64,000 bases of DNA. It comes from Dipylidium caninum. Lineage: Eukaryota; Platyhelminthes; Cestoda; Cyclophyllidea; Dipylidiidae. The position numbers and the translations under genes were made by a program. Location: positions 434,001-498,000 of the forward strand of contig QEYB01000556.1 of the NCBI GenBank assembly GCA_017562135.1. Direction: 5' to 3'. Shown piece by piece: positions 60,438 to 64,000 of the stretch. The notes under the pieces were generated by a model. It did no database searches. It saw only the letters and a program-made list of their open reading frames with translations, and was not told the DNA's origin. Position 1 is the stretch's first letter; each line of letters begins with the position of its first letter.

Positions 60438-61280
60438 GAATACGACAGATTTTGCAAGATGTCGTGTGTCAGTTATTGTAAACATAACATAATGTGGTGT
60501 GCTATTTTCTCGGCATTCTCATTCGTCTTTGAGATTTTTTATTGTTATTGTGAGATAATCGCCTGTTTCCCCCTGTTATCCACTAACTGTAACTGTAACG
60601 TGTGGTGGTGTTTAACTTCGCATTTGCATATATATTACATATTTTTCTCTCCATTACCCGCATATATATATATATATATATATAACTCTTTATGAATAAC
60701 TTTTTATGAAATGTTTAGGTCTATTTCAATTGTCCCGTCGAAAGAGGTCCTATTAAAGTGGGTTCTTGTAGTGAATTAACATTATTCTCTTCTCCTGGCC
60801 AATTTGAGACATTGATGAAACTAATTCCCGATCAGAGACGTAGAGCACTCACACAAGAAAGCAGGTATTCATGTTTTACGATTTTAATTTAGCCTTGGGG
60901 TTCGCTTGTTCGATCGCTTTTCGCTTTGTTTATGTTTGAAGTCTCGGAGGATGCTGTAGCTTGTTATTTATGACTGTAGCACCTCGTTTTTTGTAAACGG
61001 ACTTTTTCGAGATTAAACAAGTTGCCTGAAACTCCAAAAATTTTGACCCGCGAAATATAATTCAGGGGACTATCACATGCTGTAATCACGCCAACTTCAC
61101 AGGATGTTTTATCCTCGGCTGATGTGGAGCCCTTAAGTCAAGGTGATATAGTTACTTCTTATAAACTGACAGCTTTCATGTTTCTACTGCTGTGTTTTCG
61201 GTCATATAGCTACTGTAAACTTCTCTGCCGACGTACCCTTAGTGAAGGCATGTAAATTCAGCAAAAACAGCTCAAAGTAA
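60438..61280 (+). CDS. 3' end of an unrecognised multi-exon gene
   Basis: Found by chaining splice sites, since no single frame is long. Exons: 60438-60467 (tentative), 60719-60864, 61066-61142, 61210-61280. The last three have good AG acceptors, GT donors and perfectly matching phases (2, then 1), and read VYFNCPVERGPIKVGSCSEL, then FSSPGQFETLMKLIPDQRRR, then SHAVITPTSQDVLSSADVEP, ending FSKNSSK and TAA. Three linked junctions in phase are unlikely by chance. No family is recognised; Cys-containing, otherwise hydrophilic. The gene lies head-to-head with the SH3 gene. Its 5' exons were not found, though 59791-59973 is a candidate. A TA microsatellite sits in the first intron. Confidence 0.6.
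60662..60684. repeat. (TA)n microsatellite in an intron
   Basis: About eleven TA units within intron 60468-60718, seen directly. Confidence 0.95.
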
Positions 61281-64000
61281 TCAGTCGTCTTGTTCCTTCC
61301 CATAACCCTCAACTGGAAAGACTTTTCGTGTGTACTCGGTTCATACTTTGGTAAAATGTAACGGGTCATGACACAAAGCTATAAAATCGAAGACTTTATG
61401 GAGGTGGAAACCCCAAAACCGTTAAAATGATGATTAGGGAAAACGCTAATAATTTTTCGAAGTAACGTGGCTATATAAAAATGGCGTGAGTTTGATAATG
61501 CGCTTAAGAATTAAGTTGCCACTAGTTTTTTAAGGGATCGACCATTGTCAATTTCCTCCCCACCTAACCCGTGTTTGTCAATACGACACGCTGACGCCAA
61601 GTCTGTGCCCCCTTCCTCGCAGCTGAGTCTGTCTCGAGGTCTGGCCGGAGTCACAGCAGGCAACAGAACGGGGTTTTACGAAAGCACAAGAAGTTGAGGT
61701 GCTGGTTTCTCTACTGAGGGCTTCTCTACGTGGGCCAGTCATTAATAGTGCTTGTAAATCACCAACATGTTGACTTTAGTTGTAAAGTATTGTCACCGTC
61801 ACCTGAACACACAGAAGTTAAAATATTTTTGAAAATGTCTTTTCTTCACTGGCACCTATGGTGAATCTTTGCTAAACTCATTACATAGAATACGCTATTG
61901 GATTTAAAGACGCGTCGGTAGCAAAATTGCACATATAAAGTTCGACCCAACTTTACTCGGTATTTATAATTAGTTCACAAATTAATAATTCACTCGAAAA
62001 GAGTATTTGGACGACACATGTGAGTACGATTGAGCGTAGTTAAGGTCTATCCACCAAAGACCGGTCCTCTATTCTCCGCGAGTCATATTTCTGCAGACAT
62101 TGCTCAGCATAGACACACTTGTGGCGTCCAGCGTCTTTCACTTAGTCCTAAGAGGTTTGCCGAAGGCGGGAGCTGCGAGATCGTGCGCAATGCTCGCGCT
62201 TCGGGCGGACTATGCAAATTAAGCTGTCTTAGGACCTTAGTGGCTCGTGCCGAAAAACCTTCCATGCTCAACGCGCCTCGGTGGTGCCGAAGTGAAATAG
62301 CACTGCGACACCCCCCAAGAGAACCGCGGTGAACACTCCTGGTGCACACACAAGGAGGCTTCAGTGAGCTCCAAGGTAAATGTTACGTCCCCCGTCGATT
62401 GTTAAGAGACAAGACAGTTACGCTTTACTACGGTTACTTCTGCCGTCATTGTAGTGAAATGAGGATGTTATTCGATTCACCGAAAACCAAATCTGTAGTT
62501 TAATGAAGACGTTGAAACTGTATGAGGTTGCCTTGAGGTGGCAAGATTCACTTCGGGCTACGAAGGATTTGGTCAGAATGGGCAACACTGAGGAGCGCGT
62601 ATACCAGTCGGTTTTGATTTACTTGACATACTCGAGTTGCGATGTAAACATATGTGAGGTGCACAAGGTAAAGGTAGATCTGTTGTTTTCGGCATGTCCT
62701 ACTGATGCGCAAAATACACACGCTTTGTATAGTTTTATAGAACACAACAAGCAGAAACCAGTTGAACGATTACACGGCAACCAGGCCTCCGCGATACTGT
62801 TTGACAGGAAACCAGCGTTTGGATAGGGTGGATGCTCCGAGAAGGGGTCGGGCTGTCCTCCTCTTCCAGCATGTAAAACAGGTCTCTGCAAAAGGCAACA
62901 AGTAGGGTCACATTCGTCGGGCTTTAACTTGCTCAAGTGGGCAAATCCAGGTGCAGTGTCCCCTCATACCTCATCTTGTCCATTTTTGAAAGCCTCGGCT
63001 CAGTCGGCACAGGCTTTGGGCTGGCTGAGGTAAAGCACACAAGAAATATGGCAACGAAGACAACGCCTGAAATGGAAAAGGTGTCAGCGTATGGGGTGAG
63101 AAGTTGACTAACAGGCTTTCTATAAAGCTACCACTGAGTCGCCTGAGAACGAGAATGCTCATCGTGACTTGGAGAAAGTGCTTTTGAGAGTAATTCCCCT
63201 GATCAGAAATATATATTTCATGTGGGCGTGTGTGTGTGTGTGCATATGCTAGATTCCCAGCCAATCGCCTTTTCCGAGCACCCCGCTCGGCTTCCTGTCC
63301 ATTGGTTGGTGGGGTAGGGGCGAATGCTGAGAAAGTAAATAGGTCGGAGGAGGCAATATAACTGCCGATTGCTGTGAAAGCAATTGGCGGTTGGGTATTT
63401 TGGGTGAAGCTAGCGAAAAGGGAGTCAGGAAACAAACGCTAATTCAACTTGACGCAAAGGCGAAATCCAAAAATTAAGGGGATGCAGCAACAGCGGTTCC
63501 TCGTGTGGGACAGAAGGGGGGGGGGATGCGGAGCGCCTCTCTACTCAGTCGTTGCGGTTGTGCACAGTCTTATTGCACAAGTTGCACCTCTTAGCTACGG
63601 CGCTGCGCACTGCGATTCCTTTTCTGCAGTGGTATAATCTTCAGGGCCGAAGGACGGTAGCACCTTGCCCGAGACCGGTTATTCGGCGCGAAGAATTGAG
63701 CATCTAGCAATTTCAGTTATTCCAATTAAACACTAATTATTTTGTCTTTTAATAGAGTAGATTGAGGTGTGTGAGTGACGACACAGTGTGTCCACTCTTC
63801 TCCACAGCGGTGCGATTCCACGCGGTGGCGGGGGCTCCCTCGACTGCGCCCTGCCGGTTGCAGCGGGCAGCGCGTGCGTGTGCTTGGCGGTGAAATCGGC
63901 TCTCCGTCCCTCCGCACCCTCCCCCCCCCTGTTGGACCGCCGGTGCGGTTGCCACCGTCTCCGACGCTTAAGCCACAGGGGAAATGGAACAGAGCTTTCG
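61281..64000. other. Right-end DNA without a supported gene
   Basis: An ATG-started frame at 62503-62826 (107 codons) overlaps a minus-strand frame and has no domain. A short GT repeat lies near 63227-63241 and a G10 run at 63516-63525. The last 250 bases are GC-rich and could be the edge of a neighbouring promoter island. Confidence 0.5.
63516..63525. repeat. Poly-G run
   Basis: Ten consecutive G residues, seen directly. Confidence 0.85.

Noticed and set aside
62503..62826. 107-codon ATG-started frame
   Set aside because: Considered as a small protein; no family resemblance and an equally long frame on the other strand.
62971..63435. 154-codon minus-strand frame
   Set aside because: Passes through a GT repeat and low-complexity sequence; no domain.

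Overview
The window looks like nuclear DNA of a metazoan, most probably a parasitic flatworm (Neodermata). Coding regions are split by GT-AG introns, and many of these are only about 28-41 bases long. In the best resolved gene the tiny introns sit in the 5' half and the larger ones in the 3' half, an intron-size asymmetry described for schistosomes and relatives. Moderate base composition, long intergenic spacers and animal membrane genes (prominin, tetraspanin, protocadherin) fit this. The placement is inferred from gene structure; no ribosomal or mitochondrial marker is present. There is no CRISPR array, operon, rRNA or convincing tRNA.

Layout: a seven-repeat protocadherin (3.4-6.8 kb, minus) with two homopolymer frameshifts; a long spacer; a complete six-exon tetraspanin (14.2-16.7 kb, plus); a spacer with GC-rich islands; two facing intronless genes whose products share a PTB/PH-like region (24.5-25.3 kb plus and 28.1-29.0 kb minus); TRABD (30.6-33.0 kb, plus) converging on a nine-exon leucine-rich-repeat gene (33.6-36.2 kb, minus); an 8-kb spacer; an intronless prominin (44.3-47.0 kb, minus); a MORN5 orthologue (51.6-52.4 kb, minus) head-to-head with a gene encoding three tandem FAR1-like zinc fingers (52.9-54.7 kb, plus); a multi-SH3 adaptor gene (57.1-59.1 kb, minus) with a broken first SH3; and the 3' end of an unrecognised gene (60.4-61.3 kb, plus) rebuilt from short exons.

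The genes do not form one pathway. Themes that recur are membrane organisation (protocadherin, tetraspanin, prominin), mitochondrial outer-membrane biology (TRABD) and possible cilium/sperm functions (MORN5, perhaps the LRR protein). The most informative signals are structural: ultra-short introns, one GC-AG intron, an intronless prominin, tandem domain duplication with a shared intron position in the zinc-finger gene, and frame breaks limited to homopolymer runs in two genes.
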